Shown: positions 55,681 to 64,000 of the stretch, one piece after another
Position numbering within the stretch: the first letter of the stretch is position 1
Layout: each line of letters starts with the position of its first letter
DNA from: Geobacillus jurassicus NBRC 107829
GTDB taxonomy: Bacteria; Bacillota; Bacilli; Bacillales; Anoxybacillaceae
Direction of reading: 5' to 3'
NCBI RefSeq assembly: GCF_001544315.1
Contig: NZ_BCQG01000008.1
Coordinates: forward strand, 1-64,000
Length of the DNA: 64,000 bases
The notes under the pieces: generated by a model
The model's input: the letters and a program-made list of their open reading frames with translations, nothing else
The model's database searches: none
Told to the model about the DNA's origin: nothing
Position numbers and translations under genes: made by a program

Positions 55681-57210
55681 TTAATGGCGAATCAAGTAAT
55701 CGAACGCGCTTAACGCTGCGGTCGCACCCGAGCCCATCGAAATAATGATTTGCTTATAGGCGCTGTCCGTGCAGTCTCCCGCGGCAAAGACGCCTTCAAT
55801 GTTCGTCGCGCCGCGTTTATCGACGACGATTTCACCGAAGCGGTTTCGTTCCACCGTCCCTTCAAGCCATTCGGTGTTCGGCACCAATCCGATTTGAACG
55901 AACACGCCTTGCAATTCGATATGGTGCTCTTCCCCTGTTTCTCGGTCGATGTACGTCAGGCCGTTGACTTTGTCCGTGCCGGTGATTTCCGTCGTTTGCG
56001 CGTTTTTGATGACCGTTACGTTCGGCAAGCTGTACAAACGTTCTTGCAAAACGGCGTCCGCCTTTAGTTCTGGGGCAAACTCAAGCAGCGTCACATGGCT
56101 GGCGATGCCGGCCAGGTCAATCGCCGCTTCGACGCCGGAGTTCCCGCCACCGATGACCGCCACGTGTTTCCCTTCAAACAGCGGGCCGTCGCAGTGCGGG
56201 CAATAGGCGACTCCTTTGTTTTTGAACTCTTCCTCGCCCGGCACGCCGAGATTGCGCCAACGCGCCCCGGTCGCAATCACGACCGTTTTGCTTTTCAACA
56301 CAGCGCCGTTTTCAAGCTCGACTTCAATCAAGTCTTTTTTCTCCAACCGTTTTGCGCGCTGTGAACTCATGATGTCGACATTGTATTGTTTCACATGTTC
56401 CTCAATGCTGGCCGCGAGCTTCGGCCCTTCCGTATATTTGACGCTGATAAAGTTTTCAATGCCGAGCGTATCTAAAATTTGTCCGCCGAAGCGCTCCGCG
56501 ACAATGCCGGTGCGAATGCCTTTGCGCGCTGCGTAAATGGCTGCTGTCGCACCCGCAGGGCCGCCGCCGATCACCAGCACATCGAACGGCTCTTTGTCGG
56601 CGAAGGAAGAAGCATCCGGCGCGCTCCCTAATTTGGCGAGAATGTCTTCGAGCGACATGCGGCCGCTGGCGAACAATTTGCCGTTTAAAAACACCGTCGG
56701 CACAGCCATAATCCCTTTTTGCTCGGCTTCCTCTTTAAACGCCGCCCCGTCGATCATCGTGTGCGAAATGTTCGGGTTTAACACGCTCATGATGTTGAGC
56801 GCTTGCACGACGTCCGGGCAGTTGTGGCATGTCAGGCTGACGTACGTTTCAAAATGATGTTTGCCCCTGATTTGTTGAATGCGGTCCACGACGTCTTGGC
56901 TGACTTTCGGCGGCCGCCCGCTCACTTGAAGCAGCGCCAAAACGAGGGACGTAAATTCATGGCCGAGCGGCACGCCGGCGAAGGTGATGCCGGTGTTTTC
57001 GCCGACCCGGTTGACGCTGAAGCTTGGCGTTCGTTCCAGCTTCGCTTTTTCGACTTTGATTTTCGGCGACATCGCCGTTAATTCATCGATTAAAGCAAGC
57101 ATATCGCGGGAAACGTTGTCGTCTCCCGCGCTGACAGTCAAAACAATATCGTTTTCAAGCAATTGCAAGTACTGGGCTAGTTGCGCCTTGATGTCAGCAT
57201 CCAGCAGCAT
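55681..57210 (-). CDS. ahpF: Alkyl hydroperoxide reductase flavoprotein subunit AhpF
   Basis: NADH-dependent flavoprotein that reduces AhpC. The 509-residue protein has the N-terminal tandem thioredoxin-like domain with its redox pair C-H-N-C in [11 protein letters not shown], then a thioredoxin reductase-like part: FAD site [19 protein letters not shown], active disulfide [12 protein letters not shown] site [17 protein letters not shown] and the C-terminal [16 protein letters not shown]. It starts 13 bases after ahpC stops and shares its promoter. Confidence 0.96.
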   Translation of the reverse strand: MLLDADIKAQLAQYLQLLENDIVLTVSAGDDNVSRDMLALIDELTAMSPKIKVEKAKLERTPSFSVNRVGENTGITFAGVPLGHEFTSLVLALLQVSGRPPKVSQDVVDRIQQIRGKHHFETYVSLTCHNCPDVVQALNIMSVLNPNISHTMIDGAAFKEEAEQKGIMAVPTVFLNGKLFASGRMSLEDILAKLGSAPDASSFADKEPFDVLVIGGGPAGATAAIYAARKGIRTGIVAERFGGQILDTLGIENFISVKYTEGPKLAASIEEHVKQYNVDIMSSQRAKRLEKKDLIEVELENGAVLKSKTVVIATGARWRNLGVPGEEEFKNKGVAYCPHCDGPLFEGKHVAVIGGGNSGVEAAIDLAGIASHVTLLEFAPELKADAVLQERLYSLPNVTVIKNAQTTEITGTDKVNGLTYIDRETGEEHHIELQGVFVQIGLVPNTEWLEGTVERNRFGEIVVDKRGATNIEGVFAAGDCTDSAYKQIIISMGSGATAALSAFDYLIRH

Positions 57211-57223
57211 CGCCTAAGCCCCC

Positions 57224-57787
57224 TTAAATTTTGCCGACGAGATCAAGGCTCGGCTTCAGCGTTTCCGCCCCTTCTTTCCATTTCGCCGGGCAGACTTCAC
57301 CCGGATGGTTGCGCACGTATTGGGCCGCTTTAATTTTATCAATCAGCGTGCTGGCGTTGCGGCCGATGCCGTCCGCGTTGATTTCCACCGCTTGAATGAC
57401 GCCGTCTGGATCGATGATGAACGTGCCGCGCTGCGCCAATCCTTGCTCTTCATCGAGCACATCGAACATGCGCGACAGTTGGTGCGAAGGATCGCCGATC
57501 ATCACGTATTCGATTTTGCTGATGGCTGGCGATGTATCGTGCCATGCTTTATGAGTAAAGTGGGTGTCGGTCGAAACCGAGTACACTTCCACGCCAAGTT
57601 CTTTAAATGTCGCGTAGTGGTCTTGCAAGTCTTCGAGCTCCGTCGGGCAGACGAACGTAAAGTCCGCCGGATAGAAGCAAACGATGCTCCATTTCCCCAT
57701 GAAGTCTTGCTCTGTCACTTCAATGAATTCACCGTTGTGATACGCTTGGGCGCGGAACGGTTGTACTTTTTTTCCTACAAGAGACAT
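57224..57787 (-). CDS. ahpC: Alkyl hydroperoxide reductase subunit C (peroxiredoxin)
   Basis: Typical 2-Cys peroxiredoxin detoxifying hydrogen peroxide, organic peroxides and peroxynitrite. The 187-residue product has the peroxidatic Cys in [13 protein letters not shown] (near residue 47) and the resolving Cys in GEVCPAKW (near 166). The promoter (TTGACA-17-GATAAT) and a PerR-like box before the ribosome-binding site indicate peroxide-inducible, iron- or manganese-dependent control. It forms an operon with ahpF. Confidence 0.97.
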   Translation of the reverse strand: MSLVGKKVQPFRAQAYHNGEFIEVTEQDFMGKWSIVCFYPADFTFVCPTELEDLQDHYATFKELGVEVYSVSTDTHFTHKAWHDTSPAISKIEYVMIGDPSHQLSRMFDVLDEEQGLAQRGTFIIDPDGVIQAVEINADGIGRNASTLIDKIKAAQYVRNHPGEVCPAKWKEGAETLKPSLDLVGKI

Positions 57788-57816
57788 TGCTTCATCTACC
57801 TCCTGGAACTGTTAGT

Positions 57817-57831
57817 TTATAATAATTTTAA
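57817..57831. promoter_or_regulatory. PerR-like box in the ahpC leader
   Basis: TTATAATAATTTTAA matches the PerR consensus TTATAATNATTATAA at all but one position, and lies just downstream of the ahpC promoter. Confidence 0.7.
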
Positions 57832-57841
57832 TTCGATACTT

Positions 57842-57870
57842 ATTATCATATAGAGGCATGCATTTGTCAA
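57842..57870 (-). promoter_or_regulatory. Sigma-A promoter of ahpCF
   Basis: Perfect TTGACA (57870-57865) and GATAAT (57847-57842) with 17-base spacing on the minus strand. Confidence 0.85.
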
Positions 57871-58075
57871 TACATATGCTTAAAAATATATTCTTTCTAC
57901 CAAGCCCCACCAACTTTGAACACCGAATGACGGCCTATAAAATATAGCGTGGACGCGCAGCTGATGTCCAGCACACGTTCGCACCATGAGCTTCCCCTTT
58001 CCGCATGGGCGGTTGGCAGACAAATTCACGCACAGTGGAAACAAGGAAATATTTTCCGCAGCCGACGCCCAGCCA
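57871..58075. other. Non-coding gap upstream of ahpC
   Basis: About 200 bases between the ahpC promoter and the small helix-turn-helix gene. I see no open frame with a ribosome-binding site and no clear terminator, only a weak GTGGAC / GTCC dyad near 57950-57975. Confidence 0.4.
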
Positions 58076-58249
58076 TCACGGGCGAAACTGCTGTTTTTTC
58101 AACCTTTGCACATCGTTGAGCGTCACGCCGAATTCGGATGCCAGCTCAAAGGCGCTGTATTCGGATTGAAGCCGCAACCATTCATGAAAGTCGGCGAACA
58201 GCACATCGCTTGTCCGGTGCGCCTGCTCGCCCCTGTTCGTTTGCCGCAT
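58076..58249 (-). CDS. Putative 57-residue helix-turn-helix protein
   Basis: An ATG at 58249 follows GGAGGAGGGGCG and opens a 57-codon frame ending TGA. The first 20 residues are polar and basic (MRQTNRGEQAHRTSDVL); the rest reads FHEWLRLQSEYSAFELASE then FGVTLNDVQRLKKQQF, which looks like a helix-turn-helix of the kind found in sigma region 4 or small adaptor regulators. I do not recognise the family. It lies upstream of ahpC and downstream of dtd on the same strand, with the dtd terminator between. Confidence 0.6.
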   Translation of the reverse strand: MRQTNRGEQAHRTSDVLFADFHEWLRLQSEYSAFELASEFGVTLNDVQRLKKQQFRP

Positions 58250-58310
58250 CGCCCCTCCTCCTTTCTTATTGCCGCACTTGTTTTCATCTTTCCCATTTTT
58301 CGCTGAAAAT

Positions 58311-58349
58311 AAAAAAGAAACCGGGAAACTTCATTAGTTTCCCAGTTTC
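58311..58349 (-). terminator. Terminator after dtd
   Basis: On the minus strand GAAACTGGGAAACT pairs with AGTTTCCCGGTTTC (one G-U pair), followed by TTTTTTATTTT. The left arm overlaps the end of dtd. Confidence 0.88.
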
Positions 58350-58789
58350 TCGCTGCTGTCGATGATCAAGGTGACCGGCCCATCGTTGGTGAGCGATACG
58401 TCCATCATCGCCCCGAATACGCCGGTTTCCACATGGACGCCTCTTTCGCGCAAGGCGGCGTTGAACGCTTCATACAATGGCAAAGCGTGGTCGGGCTTTG
58501 CCGCCGCCATAAAGTTCGGGCGCCGTCCTTTCCGGCAGTCGCCATAAAGGGTGAACTGCGACACCGATAGCACCGCCCCGCCGACGTCGAGCAAGGAGCG
58601 GTTCATTTTTCCATCTTCGTCTTCAAAAATGCGCAAATGGGCGATTTTCTCGGCCAAATAGGCGGCAGCTGCTTCCGTATCTTCGTGCGTGACGCCAAGA
58701 AGGACGACAAGCCCAGCGTCAATCGCTCCAACGACCTCGCCGCCGACGGTGACTTTTGCCTCTTTCGCCCGCTGAATGACCGCTCTCAC
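58334..58789 (-). CDS. dtd: D-aminoacyl-tRNA deacylase
   Basis: Removes D-amino acids (and Gly from tRNA-Ala) from mischarged tRNA. The 151-residue product has the substrate-binding [19 protein letters not shown] segment and the chirality-proofreading GP motif in [13 protein letters not shown] choose GTG 58789, giving the family start [15 protein letters not shown], with AAAGGAGG seven bases upstream; ATG 58795 is one base from that site. It lies 23 bases after relA, as in B. subtilis. Confidence 0.95.
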   Translation of the reverse strand: MRAVIQRAKEAKVTVGGEVVGAIDAGLVVLLGVTHEDTEAAAAYLAEKIAHLRIFEDEDGKMNRSLLDVGGAVLSVSQFTLYGDCRKGRRPNFMAAAKPDHALPLYEAFNAALRERGVHVETGVFGAMMDVSLTNDGPVTLIIDSSEKLGN

Positions 58790-58812
58790 CTGCATTCCTC
58801 CTTTCGCTGCCC

Positions 58813-61011
58813 TTAGTTGTTCATCAAGCGCTGGACGGAATAAATGTCGGGAATTTGCTTGATTCGTTCGACGACTTTTTGCAAGTGGCTTAAATTATGA
58901 ATGGCGATCGTCATATGGATCGTCGCGATTTTATGGCGGTGGTCCGAGCGGCCGGAGACGGCGGAAATATCCGTGCGCGTTTCATTGACCGCCTGCAGCA
59001 CTTCATTGAGCAAGCCGCGACGGTCAAATCCGGTGATCTCAATATCGACATTGTACTCGCGCTCGCTGTTTGCCCCGCTTTCCCACTCCACGGCAATCAA
59101 CCGGTCAGCCGCTTCTTCCGTTTTGACGTTCGGACAGTCGGCGCGGTGGACGGAAATGCCGCGGCCGCGGGTGATAAAGCCGATGATTTCATCGCCCGGC
59201 ACCGGGTTGCAGCAGCGCGACAGGCGGATGAGCAAGTTGTCAACCCCTTGGACGCGAATGCCGCAGTCGCGCTTTTTGCCAGCCGGCAGCTTCGCTTCGA
59301 AGACCGCTTCAGCGAGCTTGCGCTGCTGTTCTTCAAGGTCGCGCTGCTTCCGCCATTTTTCCGTCAGCCGGTGGGCGATTTGCGCCGCTGTAATCCCGTG
59401 ATAGCCGACAGCCGCATACATATCGTCTTCGTTCGAGAAGTTGAATTTTTCCGCGACGCGCTTTAAGTTGTCGGCCGTCATCACTTCTTTCGGCTCAAAG
59501 CCGAGGCTGCGCACTTCTTTTTCGACCATTTCTTTTCCTTTTTCGATGTTTTCCTCACGCCGCTGTTTTTTGAAAAACTGGCGGATTTTGTTGCGCGCCT
59601 GTGATGTTTTGGCCAGTTTCAGCCAGTCCTGGCTTGGCCCGTACGAATGTTTTGACGTTAAAATTTCGACGATGTCGCCCGTTTGCAGCTTGTAGTCAAG
59701 CGGCACCATTTTGCCGTTGACTTTCGCGCCGATCGTTTTATTGCCGATCTCCGAGTGAATGCGGTAAGCGAAATCGATCGGCACCGACCCGGCTGGCAGC
59801 TCGATGACATCGCCTTTTGGCGTAAAGACGAACACCATGTCGGAAAACAAATCCATCTTGAGCGATTCCATGAACTCTTCGGCGTTGCTGGCGTCGTTTT
59901 GCCACTCCAAAATTTCCCGGAACCAAGACAGCTTTTCTTCAAATGAGTTGGGCTTGATCGTCTTCCCTTCTTTATACGCCCAATGGGCGGCGATTCCGAA
60001 CTCGGCGATTTGGTGCATTTCAAACGTGCGGATTTGCACTTCAAGCGGTTCGCCTTTTGGGCCGATCACCGTCGTATGGAGCGATTGGTACATGTTCGGC
60101 TTCGGCATGGCGATGTAGTCTTTGAAGCGCCCCGGCATCGGCTTCCAGCACGTATGGATGATGCCGAGCACCGCATAGCAGTCTTTGATGCTGTTGACGA
60201 TGATGCGGACGGCAAGCAAATCGTAAATTTCGTTGAACTGTTTGTTTTGCATGACCATTTTCCGGTAAATGCTGTAAATATGTTTCGGGCGCCCAGAAAT
60301 TTCACACGGAATGTGCACTTCATTGAGCCGTTCGCGCACTTCTTGAATGACTTCCTCCAAATATTGCTCACGCTCGGCCCGCTTTTTCTTCATCAAATTG
60401 ACGATGCGGTAGTACTGCTGCGGATTTAAATAGCGAAGCGCCGTATCTTCAAGCTCCCATTTGATTTTCGAAATGCCGAGCCGATGCGCGAGCGGAGCAA
60501 AAATTTCGAGCGTCTCATTGGCGATGCGCCGTTGCTTTTCCGCAGGCAAATGTTTTAACGTCCGCATGTTGTGCAGCCGGTCGGCGAGCTTAATCAAAAT
60601 GACGCGGATATCTTGCGCCATGGCCAAAAACATTTTCCGGTGGTTTTCCGCCTGCTGTTCTTCCTGCGATTTATATTTAATTTTCCCGAGCTTCGTCACC
60701 CCGTCGACAAGCATCGCCACTTCCGCGCCGAACTCGCGCTCGAGCTCTTCTTTCGTCGCTTCAGTGTCTTCGATGACATCATGCAAAAACCCGGCGGCGA
60801 TCGTTGTTGCGTCCATCTTCAAGTCAGCCAAAATGCCGGCGACTTGAATCGGATGAATGATGTATGGTTCGCCCGATTTCCGAAATTGATCGCGGTGGGC
60901 GTGCTTGGCAAACTCATACGCCTTTTTCAAAAAGGCGACGTCTTGCTCCGACAAATAACAGCTCGCTCGTTCAAACACTTGCTCCGCTGTCAGCACTTGT
61001 TCATTGGCCAT
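58813..61011 (-). CDS. relA: Bifunctional (p)ppGpp synthetase/hydrolase Rel
   Basis: Stringent-response enzyme of 732 residues. The hydrolase HD domain ([15 protein letters not shown] region with [10 protein letters not shown]) and the synthetase domain ([12 protein letters not shown]; the [10 protein letters not shown] segment) are both intact. RFKD is the RxKD form typical of bifunctional Gram-positive Rel rather than the ExDD form of RelA-only enzymes. A TGS domain ([24 protein letters not shown]), a conserved Cys region ([12 protein letters not shown]) and a C-terminal ACT domain follow. It lies between apt and dtd, the usual Bacillus order. Confidence 0.97.
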   Translation of the reverse strand: MANEQVLTAEQVFERASCYLSEQDVAFLKKAYEFAKHAHRDQFRKSGEPYIIHPIQVAGILADLKMDATTIAAGFLHDVIEDTEATKEELEREFGAEVAMLVDGVTKLGKIKYKSQEEQQAENHRKMFLAMAQDIRVILIKLADRLHNMRTLKHLPAEKQRRIANETLEIFAPLAHRLGISKIKWELEDTALRYLNPQQYYRIVNLMKKKRAEREQYLEEVIQEVRERLNEVHIPCEISGRPKHIYSIYRKMVMQNKQFNEIYDLLAVRIIVNSIKDCYAVLGIIHTCWKPMPGRFKDYIAMPKPNMYQSLHTTVIGPKGEPLEVQIRTFEMHQIAEFGIAAHWAYKEGKTIKPNSFEEKLSWFREILEWQNDASNAEEFMESLKMDLFSDMVFVFTPKGDVIELPAGSVPIDFAYRIHSEIGNKTIGAKVNGKMVPLDYKLQTGDIVEILTSKHSYGPSQDWLKLAKTSQARNKIRQFFKKQRREENIEKGKEMVEKEVRSLGFEPKEVMTADNLKRVAEKFNFSNEDDMYAAVGYHGITAAQIAHRLTEKWRKQRDLEEQQRKLAEAVFEAKLPAGKKRDCGIRVQGVDNLLIRLSRCCNPVPGDEIIGFITRGRGISVHRADCPNVKTEEAADRLIAVEWESGANSEREYNVDIEITGFDRRGLLNEVLQAVNETRTDISAVSGRSDHRHKIATIHMTIAIHNLSHLQKVVERIKQIPDIYSVQRLMNN

Positions 61012-61093
61012 AGGGTTGAATCACCTTTTTAATCGATTAAAATTGAAGCTGCAAAGCGCAGACGTCCATTGCGTTCATACGGTTAATAAGAAA

Positions 61094-61115
61094 GAGCACT
61101 CATATGTGAGTGCCC
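61094..61115 (-). terminator. Terminator after apt
   Basis: GCACTCA (61096-61102) pairs with TGAGTGC (61107-61113) around TATG; the minus strand continues TCTTTCTT and the plus strand CCCTTTTTT, so it may work both ways. Confidence 0.75.
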
Positions 61116-61159
61116 CTTTTTTCTCTATTGTATCCGAAGATGCGAACAATGTCGACTGT

Positions 61160-61672
61160 TTAAAACTGCATAAGCGTCAAAATGTCGTAGCCTTCCAGTT
61201 TTTTGCGCCCGCCAAGCTCCGTGAGCTCAATCAAAAACGCCAACCCGGCCACCACTCCGCCGAGCTGTTCGACCAAATCGATCGTCGCCCGCATGGTGCC
61301 GCCTGTCGCCAGCAAGTCGTCGGTGATCAACACGCGCTGGCCGGGCTTAATGGCATCTTTATGCATCGTCAAGACATCCGTCCCATATTCCAGGCCATAC
61401 TCAACGCGGACAACTTCGCGCGGCAGCTTCCCTTCCTTGCGCACCGGCGCAAACCCGACGCCGAGCGCATAGGCGACCGGGCAGCCGATGATAAAGCCGC
61501 GCGCTTCCGGGCCGACAACGATGTCGATTTGTTTTTCGCGCGCATATTGAACAATTTGATCGGTCGCGTATTTGTAAGCCGGACCGTTGTCCATCAGCGT
61601 TGTAATATCTTTAAACATGATGCCCGGCTTCGGAAAATCGGGCACAATCGTAATGTATTGTTTTAAATCCAT
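61160..61672 (-). CDS. apt: Adenine phosphoribosyltransferase
   Basis: Salvages adenine to AMP with PRPP. The 170-residue product has the PRPP-binding motif [14 protein letters not shown] (around residues 118-131) and the N-terminal adenine-site segment [15 protein letters not shown]. It overlaps the end of recJ by ten bases and is followed by a terminator, then relA. Length and motifs are standard. Confidence 0.97.
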   Translation of the reverse strand: MDLKQYITIVPDFPKPGIMFKDITTLMDNGPAYKYATDQIVQYAREKQIDIVVGPEARGFIIGCPVAYALGVGFAPVRKEGKLPREVVRVEYGLEYGTDVLTMHKDAIKPGQRVLITDDLLATGGTMRATIDLVEQLGGVVAGLAFLIELTELGGRKKLEGYDILTLMQF

Positions 61673-64000
61673 GATACGTTTGCCTCCTCGTGCGTTTGCG
61701 AACGTGTCATTTCCGCCAAACAGCGTTTCAATTGCTCGTAAGTGGAATATAATAACTGATGCTCCGCCTCGAGCTCGTCCCGCCGCCGGCGGTACGTCGG
61801 CGATTCGTGCAAATCGCGCTTCGCCGGCTGATGAACGAGCGAAATGACGCCGTTTTGTTCGCTGATAAAGTCAAGCTCTAAAAACACTTTCGCCATAAAA
61901 TGAACCGTCTCTTCCGTCCAACCGCGGGCGCGGGCTAGCTCACCGCCGCGCTTGGCGAGCGGAAACGAACGGTGTTGATGCAAAAAGGCGTAAAACCATT
62001 TAAAATGGTCGCGCGTCGGAAACGTGCGGAAAAATTGCGCCTTGGGCTGGGCAAACACCGCGTAAATGCGCGCCGGCCGCCCTTTGCTAAGAAGCGCCGA
62101 CAGCAAGGCAAGCCGCGGCGGCACGTCAAGCAGCACGACATAGCGGCCGTCAATCGATAAGGAGCCCGCCTCTTCTTCGGTCGACACGCAATGAAGCTCC
62201 CCGCGAAACGACGCCACGTCCGGACGCTGCTCGGTTTCGCGGCGAAAGGAAACGACTAGCCGCTTCTCTTTTGGCAACCGCTCAAGAAGTGAACGGACAT
62301 CGCGGCAGCCGCGGACGTCAAACAGCTGGCAGTCGCTGACCGCCAGATCACACAACGACAGCTGCGGCTTCGCGAACCCGTTCCATTCGTTCACCGCAAG
62401 CTCCCCAACCGCCGAAATGCGCGCATCCGGAGCGATTTCTTCGCATAACGGCCCTAGGCCGAAGCCGATGGCATCAATCGCCGCCCCGTCTTGGGAAAAG
62501 ACGGCTTTCATATGGGCTCCGTTCGCCCCAACGCGCCGCATCGTTTCAACCGACGCCCCTTCAATGAGAACAATCGGCCGCGGATTGCCGACGCCAAACG
62601 GAGCAAGCTGCTCAAGGCCGCGGGCGGCCGACAGCGTCAACTCAGCGATCGAACAGGAAGCATCAATGAACGTCGGCGGCGTAAAATCGTCATCAGACAA
62701 CGTTTCGACGGCGATGGCGTTCAGCCGTTGCCGCAACTCTTCCACATTATCGAGCGATAGCGTCATCCCCGCCGCCATCGGGTGGCCGCCAAAGTGCAAC
62801 AAAATGTCACGGCATTGCGACAAGCTGGCGAATAAGTCAAACCCGTGAATGCTGCGGGCTGACCCTTTGGCGGTCCCTTTTTCCCGGTCAATCGAAAGCA
62901 CGACCGCCGGGCGGTAAAACTGCTCGACAAGCTTGGAAGCGACGATGCCGACCACTCCTGCGTTCCATCCTTCGCCTGCCACAACCAAGACGCGATGTTC
63001 CTCAGGAGGGAATTGACGGCGCACCATGTCCGCCGCTTCTTCAGCGATTTGTGCAACAAGCTGCTGGCGTTCGCGGTTTAACTCATCCATCTCCGCCGCC
63101 AGCTGCACCGCTTCGTTCTCATCGTCCGTCATTAAGAGCGCCACCGCCGGATCGGCGCCGCCGAGGCGCCCCGCCGCGTTCAAGCGCGGAGCGATGACAA
63201 ATCCGACCGTCTGTTCGTTGATGGCCGCCGCATCGATGCGGCATTGCCGAAAAAGGGCGCGCAACCCGATGCGCTCCGTCGCCCGCAGCGCTTCAAGCCC
63301 TTGTGCAGCCAAGAGGCGGTTTTCCCCAACAAGCGGAACCAAATCGGCGATTGTACCGATAGCGACCAAATCGAGCAAATGGCGCGGCACCCGCCCAAGC
63401 AAGGCATGAGCTACTTTAAACGCAACGCCGACGCCGGCTAAATCGCGAAACGGATATGTACTTCCCGGCTGCTTCGGATGAATGATCGCATACGCCTCCG
63501 GCAGCACCGGACCTGGTTCGTGGTGATCCGTTACGATGACATCCATCCCCCACTCGTTGGCGGCCGCAATTTCCTTGACCGCCGCAATCCCATTGTCGAC
63601 GGTCACAATGACGGAAACGCCGCGCTCTTTCGCGGCGCGAAACGCCGCCATGTTCGGCCCGTATCCTTCCGTAAATCGGTTCGGAATGTAGAACTCGACC
63701 GACGCCCCTGCCTCCTTGAGAGCACTCACCATCACCGACGTGCTGCAAACACCATCGGCATCGTAATCGCCGTATACCAACACGCGTTCACCCGCATCGA
63801 TCGCCCGCTTTAGACGCCGAATCGCTCGCTCCATCCCGTCAAGCCAAAACGGATCATAAAACGGTTGTCCAAGCGGATTGAGAAACGCCGCCGCCTCCGA
63901 GGCTGTCCGCACCCCGCGGCGGACGAGAAGCCTCGCCAACAATGGCGCGACGCCGGCTTCCTCAACCAGCCGCCTCACCGCCTGCTCATCGAGGCGCTCC
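61663..64000 (-). CDS. recJ: Single-stranded-DNA exonuclease RecJ (N-terminus beyond window)
   Basis: 5'-3' single-strand exonuclease acting in recombinational and mismatch repair. The visible part, about 778 codons, has the DHH motifs [12 protein letters not shown] and TDHHEPG, the DHHA1 region ([31 protein letters not shown]) and the extra C-terminal domain of Bacillus RecJ. The frame stays open to the window edge, and an internal ATG at 63978 is not the true start, since the family begins several residues earlier. It overlaps apt by ten bases. Confidence 0.95.
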   Translation of the reverse strand, partial: ERLDEQAVRRLVEEAGVAPLLARLLVRRGVRTASEAAAFLNPLGQPFYDPFWLDGMERAIRRLKRAIDAGERVLVYGDYDADGVCSTSVMVSALKEAGASVEFYIPNRFTEGYGPNMAAFRAAKERGVSVIVTVDNGIAAVKEIAAANEWGMDVIVTDHHEPGPVLPEAYAIIHPKQPGSTYPFRDLAGVGVAFKVAHALLGRVPRHLLDLVAIGTIADLVPLVGENRLLAAQGLEALRATERIGLRALFRQCRIDAAAINEQTVGFVIAPRLNAAGRLGGADPAVALLMTDDENEAVQLAAEMDELNRERQQLVAQIAEEAADMVRRQFPPEEHRVLVVAGEGWNAGVVGIVASKLVEQFYRPAVVLSIDREKGTAKGSARSIHGFDLFASLSQCRDILLHFGGHPMAAGMTLSLDNVEELRQRLNAIAVETLSDDDFTPPTFIDASCSIAELTLSAARGLEQLAPFGVGNPRPIVLIEGASVETMRRVGANGAHMKAVFSQDGAAIDAIGFGLGPLCEEIAPDARISAVGELAVNEWNGFAKPQLSLCDLAVSDCQLFDVRGCRDVRSLLERLPKEKRLVVSFRRETEQRPDVASFRGELHCVSTEEEAGSLSIDGRYVVLLDVPPRLALLSALLSKGRPARIYAVFAQPKAQFFRTFPTRDHFKWFYAFLHQHRSFPLAKRGGELARARGWTEETVHFMAKVFLELDFISEQNGVISLVHQPAKRDLHESPTYRRRRDELEAEHQLLYSTYEQLKRCLAEMTRSQTHEEANVSWI

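Overview
This 64 kb window is chromosomal DNA from a moderately GC-rich, spore-forming, thermophilic Bacillaceae, almost certainly Geobacillus or a close relative. The evidence is the Bacillus-type gene order (comEA-comEB-comEC, the yqe cluster, sda, the yrr/yrv block, hisS-aspS, relA-apt-recJ), sporulation genes (sigK, rsfA, pbpI), frequent TTG and GTG starts behind strong GGAGG ribosome-binding sites, and a glutamate transporter that reads like GltT of Bacillus stearothermophilus. Assignments come from reading motifs and gene order; no database search was run. No rRNA, tRNA, CRISPR array, transposase or prophage was seen.

Layout. 1-6.3 kb: rpsT, holA, yqzM, the late competence genes comEC/comEB/comEA and divergent comER. 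6.3-6.65 kb is non-coding with hairpins. 6.65-11.7 kb: a tight minus-strand operon yqeG-yqeH-aroE-yhbY-nadD-yqeK-rsfS-yqeM joining ribosome assembly, NAD synthesis and shikimate metabolism. 11.7-12.2 kb: a DnaA-box cluster in front of sda. 12.2-20.3 kb: psd and pssA (phospholipid), motAB, two membrane proteins, gltT, an uninterrupted sigK and yrhC.

20.3-24.2 kb: the methionine-to-cysteine operon yrrT-mtnN-mccA-mccB; its expected repressor gene, cymR, lies at 44 kb. 24.4-33.6 kb: yrrS-pbpI, greA, udk, the wobble-uridine genes trmR-trhP1-trhP2, mltG, yrzB, ruvX and yrzL. 33.6-38.6 kb: alaS behind an alanine T-box, yrrI and small proteins. 38.6-45.9 kb: recD2, a TPR protein, mnmA with its cysteine desulfurase, cymR and rarA.

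46-51 kb looks like an accessory insertion: an RND pump, its TetR-type regulator with twin operator-like sites, and divergent rsfA with a forespore-type promoter. 51-64 kb: tcdA, 6S RNA, aspS-hisS behind a T-box with overlapping Asp and His specifier codons, the AhpC/AhpF peroxidase pair with a PerR-like box, a small helix-turn-helix protein, dtd, relA, apt, and recJ running off the right edge.

Most of the window is conserved core genome. The new or less-described material is in the regulatory and intergenic DNA: RNA leaders, two unassigned candidate structured RNAs, a hairpin that hides the pbpI ribosome-binding site, very small proteins, and a long nadD/yqeK overlap.
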